Shown: positions 22,469 through 35,445, counted from the stretch's first letter. The stretch is 64,000 nt of DNA from Larix kaempferi (GCA_027924585.1 BSBM01000600.1:16400001-16464000); one strand, 5' to 3'. Notes: generated by a model from the sequence alone, not told the origin. Made by a program: numbers and translations.

Positions 22469-22958
22469 TTTTAAAGGGTTTAGTCTGCTAGTTGGCCAGC
22501 ATCAAGTCTGGTCGGCCCAAAACTCTAGTCGTTTTTCTGAATCTTTCTTCCCCCCTGTTCCAAAAGAAGGAGGATAAAGGGCACTTGTCAAGTATATGAT
22601 TAATGGTTTTTCTCGCAATAGTTCACATACTGTAGCCGGAGGGTCCGAAGAATCCCCTCTTATTAAGGTTTTCCCATGTCAAGATTCGACGATGAATCAG
22701 CAGCCAACGGAAAGTGGAAATTTTGGGCCATTGGTTCATCTCCCAAACTTTTTTCCATTTGTCATCCCTGGGCATCCTGTCATGGCCATTCAAGCAGCAT
22801 ACCTCTTCTACAATGTTGAAGTTCCTCGTGTTAGAATAACCCCATCTGATTTTGCCCGGCCTAGTGGCCCAGGGTATTTGACGTTTGAGAATTTCCTCAT
22901 AGAAATTGTCCAGATTTTCTTTGGGGGTTAAGGTCTTCCACCATTGAATCGATTTCCA
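22469..22958 (-). pseudogene. LINE ORF2: connecting region between RT and C-terminal part
   Basis: The minus strand still reads as the plant LINE zf-RVT-type region, but frames change and stops are frequent. Plus-strand open frames here (22335-22577, 22596-22931) are shadows. Confidence 0.45.
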
Positions 22959-24650
22959 CTATCTAAACCATGGTTCCTCAGGTCTTGATTCCCAAAAGTC
23001 CCTGACCTTCTCCCAGGGGCTACTCTGTAAGTATAAAAACAACTTATGATTGTCCTGCCCATCAGAGAGTCTTGGGAATTGCTGCCATGCATCATGCAGA
23101 AAGGAAGCAGAGTTGCCATCTCTTATCTCCCAAAAACTGTGATTTTTTACTAAATCACGATTCTCCTGGGCAAGCTTCCAAATACTGGATCCGAGTTGTT
23201 CTTCGCCAAATCTGATAAGGTCCTGTTTGGGCCATCTGGAGGCATATTTCTGGTGCCAAAGTCTAGCCCATGGCTCCTCTTTGTGGGTGATCCATCTCCA
23301 CCATATTTTAGCTCCTAAGACTTTATTAATACACACCGGGTCACGCAGACCCGGGCCACCCAACCTCTTAGGAGTGCATAGAGTGTCCCAGTTCACCAAG
23401 GCCCATTTCCTCTGGTTAGGGGTTCCTCCCCACAAGAAGTTCCTCTGCAGATTATGGATATTTTTCAAAACAACTTTGGGTGCCACCATCACAGAGAATA
23501 GGTAAATTGGCATAGCCTGTAACACTGACTTGACCAAAATGAGGCAGCTAGGAAAATCCAGAGCTCGGAACGTCCATAATTCCAATTTGGCTTTGAATTT
23601 ATCCAGTAGGTATTTCCAGGATATTTGTCGGATAGTGGATTCCGTCAAGGGTGCCCCTAGATATTTCGATGATAGGAGTCCTTCAAAGAATTCCAAAATG
23701 CAAAGGATGTTTCTGTAATGAATTATGGGAGTGTTGAAGAAATAAACCTTAGATTTTTCTTTATTAATTTCTAGACCACTGCCCATAAGGAAGGTGTTAA
23801 GAATATCTTTGATATTTCTGGCCTCCTGAACTGAGGAAGGTCCCATCATCATAGTATCATCAACAAATTGTTGGTGGGTTTGAGGGATCAGTTCCTCCCC
23901 CAGGTCCAAACCCCGTATAACATTGTTCTCTTGGGCCGCCCGTATCATTCTTCCTAAAACTTCAGCCATGATAATGAAGAGGAATGGGGATAAGGGGTCC
24001 CCCTGTTGAATTCCATGGGTCGCTGGGAATGGTTGTGAGGGAGTGCCATTGACCAGAATTGAAAAGAAAGGGGATGATACCAAACTCATGATCCATTCCA
24101 TCCAAATGTTGCTGAAACCAAAATATTTTATCATTTCTGCAATGAACGTCTAGTTTAGTTTATCCTAGGCTTTTGATAAGTCTAGTTTTAGAAGCATACC
24201 TAGGATTTTCTCTCTTTTAACGGAATGAATTGCTTCATGAACTAGAATAATGTCATCCAGAATTTGATGACCTTCCACGAACCCAAATTGCTCAGGAGAA
24301 ATAATTAATGGAAGAAGAGGGTGCAGCTGGTTTGCTATAACCTTTGTAATAATTTTATAGATCACATTGCAGAGAGCTATGGGTCTAAACCTTCCAGGAT
24401 CCTCTGTTCCAATTTCCTTAGGAATAAGCATGAGAAAGGTGGCATTAAGAGCTTTGAGAATATTCCTGGTCCGCTGGGAATCTTCCACAATTGCCAGGAC
24501 CTCCACCTTCAGCCAATCCCAGCATGAGTGAAAGAAGTTTGTGGTGAAGCCATCCGGTCCAAGTGCTTTTTCATCCGCCATTTGTTTGATGTCTTCATCA
24601 AGTTCCTCCATTCTGATTGCCCCCATAAGGAGTTTGTTGTGGGCTTCCAT
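22959..24650 (-). pseudogene. LINE ORF2: reverse transcriptase
   Basis: Open blocks 24650-24165 and 24134-22959 lie in one frame with one stop pair between them. RT motifs: KALGPDGFTTNFF, FLMLIPK, FRPIALCNVIYKIITKVIA, EQFGFVEGHQI, GIQQGDPLSPFLFIIMAEVL and the catalytic QFVDDTMM (the family usually has FADD), then GLEINKEKSK. After that come the thumb region and the WW-rich segment with LGAKIWWRW. The enzyme primes on nicked genomic DNA. Length and order match the plant L1 family. Confidence 0.9.
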
Positions 24651-25114
24651 GACTAGTCTCGAATGTGGCAGAGAACCTTCTCCCTTTCTACTTGTCTATT
24701 AATATTAGGCTCATTCAAAAGGTCTTCGAAGTGATCTTCTAGTGTCTGCTCTAATTCAGGTTGAGTTTCCACTACATTGCCATATTCCTTCTTGAGCCTC
24801 ACCGCCCTGTTCCCATGACGGTGTTGGATGGTGGTTTTGTGAAAGAACTTGGTATTACACTCACCATCTTTTAGCCAATGGCTTCGAGATTTTTGCTTTC
24901 ATAGGAGTTCCTCCTGGTGTTCTTTGAGGTTGATTTCCTGCAAAATATTTTGCTCCTAATTTTTTAACTCCGCAATATAACCCTGTGTCATAGCCTCCTT
25001 TTGAACTGCCTGTAGTTTAAGTTCGAGTAGCTTCTTACCTTGGAAAATATTTCCAAAGATGTCTTTATTCCACTTCTTTATATTTCCTTTGAGGTATTTT
25101 AAATTTTCCTGGAA
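24651..25114 (-). pseudogene. LINE ORF2: linker between endonuclease and RT
   Basis: The minus strand translates to a charged, Lys/Glu/Leu-rich linker with the HWLKDGECNTKFFHK segment that in plant L1 proteins precedes RT. Stops and a frame change break it. Confidence 0.6.
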
Positions 25115-25900
25115 CTAATACATCTTAGTTCCCATGATCGGGTCACAAGTCTGCCACCACTGACACAATTGATCAGAAAAATCAAGGTGCAGAAGCCAGA
25201 ATTGTTCAAACCTAAATGGTTGACAGAGGTTTTCTCCTATCTTGTGCCATTCCAGAAAAATCGGCCAGTGATTCGAGCCCGCCAATGGCATCACTACCGC
25301 AGTCAGATCCCCGCCTCCCATCATGATGGATTCAAAGACCAAAAATCTATCTAGTCTAGAATCAATGCTTCTGTCTCCTCCTCTTTTAATATACCATGTG
25401 TACAGGCCATTGGAGGTTTTGACATTGATCAACGCCAAATTTTTGATTACCTCCAAAAATTCCTCATTACTGGGATGAAGACAACATCGACCTCCACGTT
25501 TCTCTTCAAGATTTCTGATTAAATTAAAATCTCCTCCTATTATCCAAGGCCTGTCACCAATCTCTCTTTTGAGATTCCTGGTGGAATTCAAGAAGGAACT
25601 TTTTGGTTTGCTAGAGAAGGTCCATAGACATTAGATAGAAAACCTCTGACTCTGGTTCCTAAAATATGAAAAGCAGCCGATAAGATAAACTTTGAAGACA
25701 TCCAATCAGACAGACTTACTTCTTTAGGGTTCCAAAGAATGCTGACTCCCCCGGCCACACCGATAGCATCTATTGCAACCACATTGCAGTGTTTCCAGAC
25801 TTTCTGCCCGATGGTTTGAAGATCAATTTCCAAACACTTAGTTTCTTGGAGAAAAATAATAGCAGGTTTCTCAAGTTCAATTTTCCGTCGTAAGAGGCGG
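25115..25900 (-). pseudogene. LINE ORF2: endonuclease (3' main part)
   Basis: The exonuclease-endonuclease-phosphatase fold is visible: KPAIIFLQETK (catalytic Glu), WIIGGDFNLIRN (Asp and Asn) and GSNHWPIFLEW, where the family has S-D-H; here Asp is Asn. A frame change lies at about 25590. The first 17 codons of the domain are at 46325-46374, on the far side of gypsy-2. The enzyme nicks the target DNA. Confidence 0.9.
25896..25900. repeat. Target-site duplication of gypsy-2, left copy
   Basis: ggcgg directly precedes the LTR here, and ggcgg directly follows the other LTR at 46320-46324. Confidence 0.85.
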
Positions 25901-28900
25901 TGTAACATCCCGGAAAAATCACAAAAATTTAAAATTTTTCTATGTGACAATTAATGCTATTTAATAAGTGCGGAATAGAACAAAGCATCAAAAGTTATCC
26001 TACTGTAATAAATACCATGCTAGCTTATCGTATAAGAATTTGTGACTAATAGGATTATGTTTTTGTCTTGATGTTATTAATACTACTGCATCTTCTATTA
26101 TTGATGTTTTGATTTATGAATCAATTATCTTTGACTAATATAATTTTATTGATTGATGAAGGGTTCCTACGGATGCCCTGAGGCTTACTTAGCATTCGTG
26201 CTAAAGCATGTGATTTTGTACTTGTGACAGTTTACAGGTAAGAGTTTAAAGTTGCGACAAGTAGTCAAATAGTTTTCTGTGAATCTCTTTTGTCATTAAT
26301 TGAAGATATATAAACTATGGACATTCTATCGGTGAGAATCTTGGTTCGAGACTAATAATCAAGTTGAAAATGTCTTACTATGATTGTTGATGTAAACAGT
26401 GCATCTTTCCTTCTATAGTTTGTAAGTTTGTAATTAAATCATAAGAAGGTCTATAATGATCGTAACTCAGCTCTATACTCAGATCTATAAATAATTTCCA
26501 TTTGATTTCCATGTGTAGTTATACGTGACTGTCGATCATTTGCCTATAGTCATTGTGAAAGTTCTAAGTATAGTCATTGTGATAAAGCCTAGGGACTATA
26601 CTCTACCATGGTGATAATAACTTGGTTTTAATGACAACTCTTATACTTCACTATGCATTAGAATGTATGTAATTAATGCTAAGTCTTTTGTAATGTAATT
26701 GACCCATTAATCAACAATAACTTCTATGCTATTTATATTGTATGCTTTTCCTTGGATCATTTCATTAGATTATTTGCATAGTGTTGAAATACTAACCAAC
26801 TATTTTATAATTAGTCTATATATAATATTTGTGTGTGTGCAATGTCGTGACTCTATTGATACTATAACTTTGGTGAAATATATTGTGGTTTGTGTGCACT
26901 TTTCGTGATCCTAAGTGACACTGATACAACCTTGGTGGAAATCCTATCCGACCATTAACTTGATGTTACAAGGGTGATATATCACGACCATACTATAAAT
27001 GTATCCAAGTTGTTTGATATGTATGTTATTATGGTTTACAGGTTGGCGGATGTGATTGTATCTTAAGCATTGAATGCTTACAACCAACGAGAATAGTGGG
27101 ATTCCCTCATGGATGGCTTAGTAAGCTTGTTTCACGTGTCAGCGCTTTGGTGTAACAATTGAGTGCTGAGTTGTAACTTGATGAAGGTTTAAAATTTTTC
27201 CGAACTGGCTCCTTCGTGGCTGTGGTAGTGATGGCTCATTAAATGTGGTAGCTGGCTGGTGATTTCGTAAATCCCACCGATGATCTACATCGTTGATCTT
27301 GGCAGGGATTTCAATGATGTGGTTAAACCCTACCTTTGTTGCATTCGAAGAGTTTATTGTGTTCATTGTCATTTGGTAGTGGTAGCTCTGCGTGGCCGAC
27401 AGGCTGAGGGTTTGTAGTCTTGTTGTTTTGGCCTATGGATGCGTTGCTCCAAGTCTTGGACTCGTAACCTATGTAAATTTATAGAGTCGAGCTCTATCCA
27501 GTTTTTGTACAGTGATGAATGTCTTGGATTTGCAGTCTTAGAGATGGTCTTTGGGTGGTTCGATACCCCGAATTGTTGAGGGTTTGTTGGGTTTGAAAAG
27601 AATGGCTCAGGGCCTTGCCATAGTTGCTACATTTCTTGGCACTGTGTTACTGTGCTTAAATAGTTGATGGTTTTGTGTTGACGTCGGCTATATCGGCATT
27701 TGACGAAGTAGGGTTTATCGTTGTAGTTGCAACGTCTCGACGTTCATTGCTACTACAGCTATCATTAAAAGGAAATGTATTTGATGTCCTTCACTGTAAT
27801 GTTCATACAATAGTGCTAACGGTTATTAAATTTAAATATTGTAATATTTTCCTTCTGAGATACTGTTTTAACCACACTCGTATTGTTTTTGTAGGTGTAG
27901 TACGCAATGGCTCATCAATTTTGGGTGTTGAAGGTTGGAATATAGCTATACCAACCGGTAAGCCTCGGCAGTTGCCCTGGAACTTTGTGTAAAAGATGAT
28001 GGCCGACTGTTTAATGTTCTTTGTGTTGTGTTTTTAACTTAGAGAGTTTTGTAAATAGGGTTTGTAAACCTTTTTAAAAGTATGGGGAGGATAATACCTC
28101 GACCCACAGGCAAAGCCGTAAAGAATGCGAAATGTAAATTATGTTGGTTAAGTTTCGAGCTCCGACGAGTTTGTCAATGAAAAGAATGTTTTACAAACTT
28201 ATGTTGCTATGGTTGTGTTACTTCGTCGTTTTGGACTTGGTCTGTGATCACAACCTGTAGCTCGTCTACAATGTGCGAATGTATATTGTTTCAACAACCC
28301 TCTGTGTTTATCGTGATCATAAAATGATGGGTGAAAGTTTTGTGAGATAATAATACGACTGTTTGTTTTTCTAGGAACAATGGATAGATGAATGTATTTA
28401 TGAAGGCTTACGGCCTGTATGCACTTCATTTATTTGTAACAATGTTGCTGCGTCTAAAAAAAATAAGAAAATATTCCCAAAGTTAGGGTTTAGCTGTCAT
28501 TTCAGAATGTAAAGTTTAATAATGCTTTTTGTTGAGGTCTTGGCATAATTCTATATTCACTATTTTGTTTGGAATTCTCCTACAGATGTTTTGATTTTGT
28601 GTGTAGTTCAAATTTTGGGGCTTGGCCCAAGAACGAAACCTGTAACTTGTCAATTTAAAAGTAGAAAGAAAAATGTGTGTTAACAGACCTTTGAGTTCGT
28701 ATTTGATGAAATATACAAACAGTTTGGACAACTAGGTTTAACATACCGACGCTATCGTTTTCCGTTATGGACTAAGAATTTATGGAAGTTTAAACAATGG
28801 AAAAGGGAAACGTATGCTATAAATGAATATTTAAAAGAAATACTACTACTGTCATTCAAATAATGGTTATATGTTGTGATACTTGCTAATATTCGGCCTA

Positions 28901-30583
28901 AGTGCAACTTCATCGAAATGTAAGAATTGTTTGTGTGTTCGATCTAAGAGCCTTGTCAAAGGTTAGGGTTTAAGATACTAAGTTCGAGTTTGAGACCATG
29001 ATGAAATGCATAGCTGGATTTCTCCACTATATGATGTTGAAAACCATGATTGGATTCTGTATGAATTGTAACAAATCTGTATTATAGTGAGAATCGTATG
29101 AAAGAGAGATATGAAGTTTAAAAATGAGAATGTTGACTATAGGCTGATAGTTGATAACTCTATTTAGGATTATGACAAAAATGATAAATGTTTTGATTTC
29201 TACTGTGTAGTTTATGGTATAAAACAATGTATAAATACGTACATGAAATAATTGGAAATCCTTGCTGTCTGTAGAAGAATTATCATTTTGTTGTATATTG
29301 AAAGTAAATCTATATTTAACCTAATATAAACATATACATTTTAGCTACTAAATGCAGAAAACAATTCTTACTGTTAGAACATAAATCTATTTATTTGAAA
29401 CATAGATATTTATAAACAAGGAAACATTACATGTAAATTAGGAAAACAGTTAGCTAAAAATAATGATAATGAGGGCATTGTAGATGTATTTACAGGAATT
29501 AAACAGTAAGTAGAAACTTGAGAAGTTTATAATAATTTAATCTTCTCATTCACTCGGCTATTTGCCTATTTTGATCTATTCTACTTAATCTGTCTCTGTA
29601 CTAGAGTACGATGTTGTTCCTTTTTGCATGGGAAAAAATGCAGAGACTAATTTATTCAATCATTTCTATTTATACAGAATTATTAAAATATTCAAGAAAA
29701 CTGAAATGAACTTTATGAAATAAACAGTAAAAGCTAGTAGATAATGGAACTTTAAAATATACAGAAATAGATAACAGAACTTTAAAATTTACAGAAATAG
29801 ATAACAGAACTTGAAAATAAAAATAGATAAGACAATAGAACCTGTAAAAGACAATAGGCTGACAAACACCCAAGGAGGCTTGTTCCTCCCAACCTGCTTC
29901 AGAAGAAGCAGCTCATCTACTGACTTCTAATGAACCCCTGATCCTGATTACTGATCCAGTAAGTGGGTGGAATCTATGTAGAAGCAAGGCACTCAAAAAT
30001 ACCTTCTCCACTTAGTATCAACCTCCTGAAATAAAATGCCTTCTCCACTCAGCATCAACCTCCTGAACTCAATAAGAGTTTGGCAGACTCACAACATGAT
30101 CAACAACATAGCATATCCCCTCATCAAATCTCTTGGGTGCAAACACAGCAAAACCCCAAGGTAAATTTCTCCGTCAGGAAAAGTGATGAACCTCAGTTCA
30201 ATATTTGATGGCTGTTATATAGACTGCCTAGGTCTTTTAGTGGTCAGTTTGGAATAAATGAGTCTCAAGCTCCAGTCCCATCTTTTAGGGCACTATGACC
30301 ACATTTCAAGGGAGTTGTCCCATACCAACAGCTAGTTAGTTGCATCATGATGCTGCCACTTGTCCATTGCCTTCTACCCCAGATTCCATTCTACCTAGTG
30401 GATCAGTAACCACTCTTTCAACTGTCCTCTTAGGTGTTTGTCTCCTATTTTATTTATTAAATAATAATATATTGTGCAAATTAGAGTCATCCTTGGACAC
30501 CTGTCCAACATAAAACTTTACAATAAAATTTATCATAATGTTTCTTAACATAAAATGTTTTCCAACAAATAGGGTATGTTACA
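25901..30583 (-). repeat. gypsy-2 3' LTR (4,683 bp)
   Basis: Bounded by TGTAACAT and ATGTTACA, a perfect inverted end. Short open frames inside it (27675-27992, 29670-29873 and others) recur in the other LTR but show no domain. Near 29743-29830 a short repeat of aatagataacagaactt occurs three times. Confidence 0.9.
30213..30222 (-). promoter_or_regulatory. Candidate TATA box in the gypsy-2 3' LTR
   Basis: On the minus strand TCTATATAAC, about 370 bp before the LTR end (in element direction, near the start of the LTR as drawn). The same box is at 45949-45958 in the other LTR. Position relative to U3/R is not certain. Confidence 0.3.
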
Positions 30584-30600
30584 AACACCCCCTCTTAAGC
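30584..30600 (-). other. gypsy-2 polypurine tract
   Basis: On the minus strand AAGAGGGGGTGTT lies directly before the 3' LTR. Confidence 0.75.
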
Positions 30601-30622
30601 TCAACATCGTCCTCGATGTTGT

Positions 30623-31123
30623 TTATTCATCATCAAGTTCCTCATGGAACAGAACGGGATATGCTGCCCGCATATTACTTTCCAGCTCCCAAGTAGCTTC
30701 ATCAAGGCTAAGGTGCTTCCATTGCACCTTTACCTGCCCTATGGTGCAATTCCGAAGGATAATTTCCCTCTGGTCTAGAATACAGTCCGGTTCCACCTGA
30801 AAATCTCCTTCGGGTTCCACCTGTATGTCATTCCAATTCAGCACATGAGTAGCATCATGCACATACTTCTTTAAAACAGAAACGTAAAAAACATTGTGGA
30901 TTTTTAAATTGTATGGCAATGCCAATTGATATGCAATAGCTCCTATCATTGATAGGATTTTGAATGGTCCACAATACCTTGGTGCTAATTTAGCACAACT
31001 CCCAAGCTTCAAAGAACTTTTCTTGGGCTTTACCTTTATAAGAACATGGTCTCCTACCTGAAATTCTCTTTCCGTGCATTTTAAATCAGCATAGCTTTTC
31101 TGCCGATCTTGGGCAACTTTCAA
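30623..31123 (-). pseudogene. gypsy-2 integrase C-terminus with chromodomain-like end
   Basis: The block starts KVAQDRQKSYADLK and FQVGDHVLIKVKP, the integrase C-terminal part, goes through GPFKILSMIGAIAYQLALP, and ends with a chromodomain-like region (VKVQWKHLSLDEATWELES and YPVLF). Chromodomains steer chromovirus integration to chromatin marks. No stop breaks this block. Confidence 0.8.
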
Positions 31124-31135
31124 GTTACCTTGAAC

Positions 31136-31930
31136 CTATTTCACGATTAGCTCCATTTCTTTCAATAAATCTGGTCCTAACATCAATCTGTCTATAGGAT
31201 TATCCCAAGAAATTGGAATACAACATTTCCTTCCATACAAAATTTCAAATGGACTTAACTTAGCAGATGCTTGATAATTATTATTGTAGGAAAATTCTAC
31301 TAAGTGCAAGTAATCTTCCCACTTAGATGGCTGATCTTTAACATACAATCTTAACATGTTTTCCAAAATCTGATTTACTCTTTCTGTTTGACCATCAATT
31401 TGTGGGTGGAAAGAAGTGCTAAAATTTAATTTAGTATTTAATCCTTTAAACAATGCTATCCAAAAGTTACCAGTGAACTTAGAGTCTCGGTCTGAAATAG
31501 TTACCTTTGGAATCCCATGCAAGCGAAAAATTTGCTTCATGAAAATATCTGCAATGTTAGAAGCCTTGAAATTAGTTTTAACAGAAATAAAATGAGCAGC
31601 CTTACTAAGTTTATCAACAACAACCATAATTGAGTCATTCTGCTTCTGATTTTTAGGCAAACCTATAATAAAGTCAATGCTTATAATTTCTCATTTCCAT
31701 TTTGGAATTGGTAAGGGCTACAATAGCTCAGCTGGATGTTGATGTTCAGCTTTAATAGTCTGACAGTCAAAGCATTTAGCTATATATTCAACAACTTCAC
31801 TCTTCATGTTGGGCCAAAAATACTCCTTTCTTAGCATAGTTATCATTTTCTGATAACCAGGATGCCCTAAATAAGGACTCTTGTGAACTTCATCTAAAAT
31901 CAACATCTTAACCTTTGAAAAATTAGGCAC
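31136..31930 (-). pseudogene. gypsy-2 integrase zinc and core domain
   Basis: 31930-31718 contains the HH-CC zinc part (HPGYQKMITMLRKEYFWPNM, CFDCQ). The core follows at 31660-31136: SIMVVVDKLSKAAHF, ISDRDSKFTGNFW (second Asp) and QTERVNQILE (Glu). The first catalytic Asp lies near 31680, in a part broken by two stops (a Gln codon turned TAG near 31718 and a Trp codon turned TGA near 31694). Confidence 0.85.
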
Positions 31931-31950
31931 ATAAATTCTGTTTTTGTAAG

Positions 31951-32235
31951 TTAAGAAGCATTTTCATTAATTTTGTAATCTGTTATAACATTTTCAGATG
32001 AATTTTCAGCCACTTTATCAAGTAATTTTTGGTAATTTTCGTCTTGCTTAATTCCTTCTTCGATCTGATTTTCCAGATCAATTTTAAAAGTACTGATTGC
32101 TGCCACAAAACTCAATCTAGCATTTCTGCTCAATGCATCAACAACCTTATTCTCCTTTCCATTAATGTAATGGATCTCAAAATCGTACTCGCTAAGGAAG
32201 GCTAACCACCTAGCTTGCCTTGCGTTTAGATTTGT
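31951..32235 (-). pseudogene. gypsy-2 linker between RNase H and integrase
   Basis: The minus strand keeps ADALSRNARL-like residues (as MSRNARLSFVAAIS) and a charged helical stretch, separated by stops from RNase H and from integrase. Confidence 0.5.
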
Positions 32236-33666
32236 TTAATCCAATAAATACTTTAAACCCTTATTATCAGTCATTAAAATGAATTTTCTTCCGATCAAGT
32301 GATGGCACCACATCTTTAGAGCATGTATCGCGGCTGCCAACTCAAGATCATACGTTGCATAATTATTTTCATGTATTTTTAACTTCCTTGACTCAAAAGA
32401 AATTGCATGACCTTCTTGACTTAAGACCCCTCCAAGTCCTTCGTTGCATGCATCCGTGCATATGACAAAATTCTTATTAGGATCTGCGATTTTTAAGATG
32501 GGTGCAGTAGTTAACAATTCTTTTAACTTATTAAAACTGTCTTGACACTTTTGATCCCATACGAATTTCTTCCCTTTCTTCTGCAAAGAAGTGATGGGGT
32601 TAGCAATTCTAGAGAACCCTTCAATAAACTTTCTATAATAACCCGTTATTCCCATGAATGACCATACATCAGTCATGTCTTTTGGGACAGGCCATTCATT
32701 AATTGCTTTAATTTTATCAAGATCAACAGAAATACCATCTTTAGAAATTATATGACCCAAATACTAAATTTTACCTTTATAGAAATCACACTTACTGAAC
32801 TTAGCGTAAAGCTGATGATCTCTAAGTACTTGTAAAATGATTTTTAAATGTTCGTCATGCTCTTCTTTAGTTTTTGAGTAAACCAGGATATCATCAATGA
32901 ATACTACTACGAACTTATCCAAATATTTATGCAGAACATTGTTCATTAAACACATGAACACTGTCGGTGCATTGGTTAGCCCAAAAGGCATAACTACGAA
33001 CTCATAGTGTCCATAACGCGTTCTGAATGCAGTTTTGAATATGTCCTCGTCTTTTATCCGGACTTGATGATAACCCAACCTTAAGTCAATTTTAGTGAAT
33101 ATCTATGCTCTGCGTACTTGATCAAATAGATCATCTATGTGGGGTAAGGGATACCGGTTCTTAATTGTCATTTTATTAAGCTGACGGTAGTCAATGCACA
33201 AACGCATGGTACCGTCCTTCTTTTTAACAAATATTACTGGTGCTCCCCAAGGGGACACACTGGGCCTTATGTAGTTTTTATCTATTAATTCTTTTAGCTG
33301 AGATTTTAACTCATTTAACTCCAGAACATTCATCCTATACGGGGCCTTTGAGTTTGGTACCGCACTGGGTACTAACTCAATGGTGAAATCAAGTTCTCTT
33401 TTCGGAGTTAATCCTAGAATTTCTTCTGGGAATACATCAGAAAAGTCCCTAAGGATGGGAATATCCTCTAGTTTTAACTTGTCTTCTTTAGATGTACATT
33501 CATCATTAACAACATTAACAGCAAACAATTTACAACCTTTTCTGGCAGCTCTCTTTACTTGTAAGGCAGAAATATGCCTTATGGAATTATGACTATGAAT
33601 TCCTTGTACTGTTTCTGAATTACCTTCATTATTTATACAAGTAAAAGATTTATTATAACAATTCAA
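32236..33666 (-). pseudogene. gypsy-2 reverse transcriptase and RNase H
   Basis: Blocks 33666-33103, 33078-32764 and 32760-32236 lie in one reading direction, split by single stops at about 33103 and 32764. RT signatures: [45 protein letters not shown] and [11 protein letters not shown]. RNase H: FVICTDACNEGLGGVL, ELAAAIHALKMW and FILMTDNKGLKYL. Sequence continues with decayed linker to 31951. Confidence 0.9.
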
Positions 33667-33744
33667 TATAACTCTATGCTGTTCAAGTCAATCCATGCCA
33701 ATCAACAAATCATTTGAACCTAAGGGTAAAACATTCAGATTAAC

Positions 33745-34059
33745 TTACGTTTTGAGCTGATTTAAAAATACTTCACAATTCTGGACATAATCTGTAACAT
33801 TTCTTTTAGTTCCTGTTGCAAGCTGAACTAACCATGCATTATCAAATTTTTTTATTTTTAGCTTGCAATGGTTTACTAAAGTAGGTGAAATATAACTTAG
33901 ATTTGCACCTGGATCTATTAAAATAGAAATAGACTTGTTTTGTATCATACCTTCAATTTCGACCATGGATGCTTGATGGTCCGCTTGACGGTTCTCCAAT
34001 GCTGCATTTATCCTGTGCATTTCTCTTGCGATATCTCCAACTGTAGGTTCTGCTCGCAT
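33745..34059 (-). pseudogene. gypsy-2 aspartic protease
   Basis: The block holds SISILIDPGANLSYISPTLV: the retropepsin active site reads D-P-G in place of D-[ST]-G. It follows a gag tail with a zinc-knuckle remnant at about 34090-34130 and precedes the RT part. A stop near 33745 ends it; further decayed sequence links it to RT. Confidence 0.7.
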
Positions 34060-34084
34060 AGTGTGAATATTGTTGGCTATCCTT

Positions 34085-34135
34085 TTGTTGCGTGGGCAAT
34101 CTGCTCTCTTATGTGGTCCACCACATTCATATCAC
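34085..34135 (-). pseudogene. gypsy-2 zinc knuckle with its first Cys turned into a stop
   Basis: The minus strand reads stop-Y-E-C-G-G-P-H-K-R-A-D-C: a CCHC module C-x2-C-x3-H-x4-C whose first Cys codon is TGA. It would bind RNA in Gag if intact. Confidence 0.65.
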
Positions 34136-34265
34136 TTTATGGGTCCTTTCTGCTCAGCATACCTATTGTTATTGTTATTATTATTGCTGTAATTATTCTT
34201 ATTAGGTACATTTCTTGCAACAGTAGAGTTTTGAGATGTATTATTCCGATAATTATTAGAAAAAT

Positions 34266-35348
34266 TTATGTTATTAAAATTTTTCTTAAAACCTCCAGCA
34301 TTCTGATTAAATTTTTCTTTTTATAATCATAGTAATTAGTCTTACTATTCTTCCAGCCAGTTGTTTCTTCTCTTTTTCTGTTTTGGTCAAAACAAAAATT
34401 TGCCTTCCTCATGGCTTCTTCCAAAGTGGAAGGATTATCATACTCAATACGATATTTTATATTAAAAGGTAAACAACTGAGAAACCTTTGTACTTTAGGC
34501 TTTTCCTCAACCATGTAGGGTACGTACCTCAGCAAGCTCAGGAACTTGCTGCACAGTTCTTTAATGTTCATTGTACCCAACTTTAAATCATAAAACTCTT
34601 TTGACTTATCTTCAAAGTACTGTTCCGACAAAAACTTATTTTTAAACAAACTTTTAAACATAGTCCAAGTTACTTCTTTTTCTTTTATGCTCTTGATTCT
34701 TTTAAGATCCTGCAACCAGATATCTGTCTTTCCAGTCAGATTGTAAATAGCCATCTTGGCTTTCAGTTGAGAAGAGTAATCATAAATATTAAAGTACTTT
34801 TTCATTCCATACAGCCAAGCTTCTACTGTCTCACCCTTCTCACTTTCGCCATTAAAAGTAGGTGGCTTAATCTTTTTAAATTCTCCAATAATCTGTTCAT
34901 GATGCTTATGTTTTCTCTTTCTAGAGTAGCATTCCCTGTTACTGTTGCCATAATTCATGTCTTCATTACTTGAATCAGATTTAGAGGATGAGTAACTGTT
35001 CCTTTTATCATTTCTTGTTTTCTTATGCTTATGTTGGTGGGACATTATTTCAGAATCAACCCTTAATTCTGATTTTCTGCCTCTTTCATCACTGTGACAG
35101 TTTCCTCTTAAATTATGTTGTAACTCTTCTTGTACCTTTAGGATCCATTCATTTTCTTCTTTAACAGCTTTTAACTCAGATTTTAAATCATGTACAGTGC
35201 GTAAAATTTCAGAAGAGTGGTTGTTTAACTCAACATAAATTCCTTCAGTGTTATTATGATTACTACGTTCATTACGAGGAGATCTATCCTCTGCTGATTC
35301 CGTTGGTATTTCCATACCTGCAATTAAAGGTAAATCTGTTCTGTGCAA
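34266..35348 (-). pseudogene. gypsy-2 Gag
   Basis: A 360-codon frame. The N-terminal third is charged with a likely coiled coil (ILRTVHDLKSELKAVKEENE) and a Ser/Lys/His-rich stretch. The gag domain follows (IKPPTFNGESEKGETVEAWL, ending in RFLSCLPFNIKYRIEYDNP). A frameshift near 34310 takes the normal frame out; the zinc knuckle lies beyond at 34085-34135. The PBS is 98 bp upstream. Confidence 0.85.
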
Positions 35349-35445
35349 AAATAAAATTAAATTACAAAAGTTAGTAACATAAACTTTCTGATTGTTTTTT
35401 TGTTTGCACGCATAAGCCTCATTCAGGCCTAGAGTTTGAACTTGC

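Noticed and set aside
22596-22931. Plus-strand open frame of 111 codons
   Set aside because: Shadow of LINE ORF2 on the opposite strand.
27675-27992. 105-codon open frame present in both gypsy-2 LTRs (also 37235-37552)
   Set aside because: The LTRs are only about 3% diverged, so an open frame is expected to persist in both by descent; no domain or codon-level evidence.
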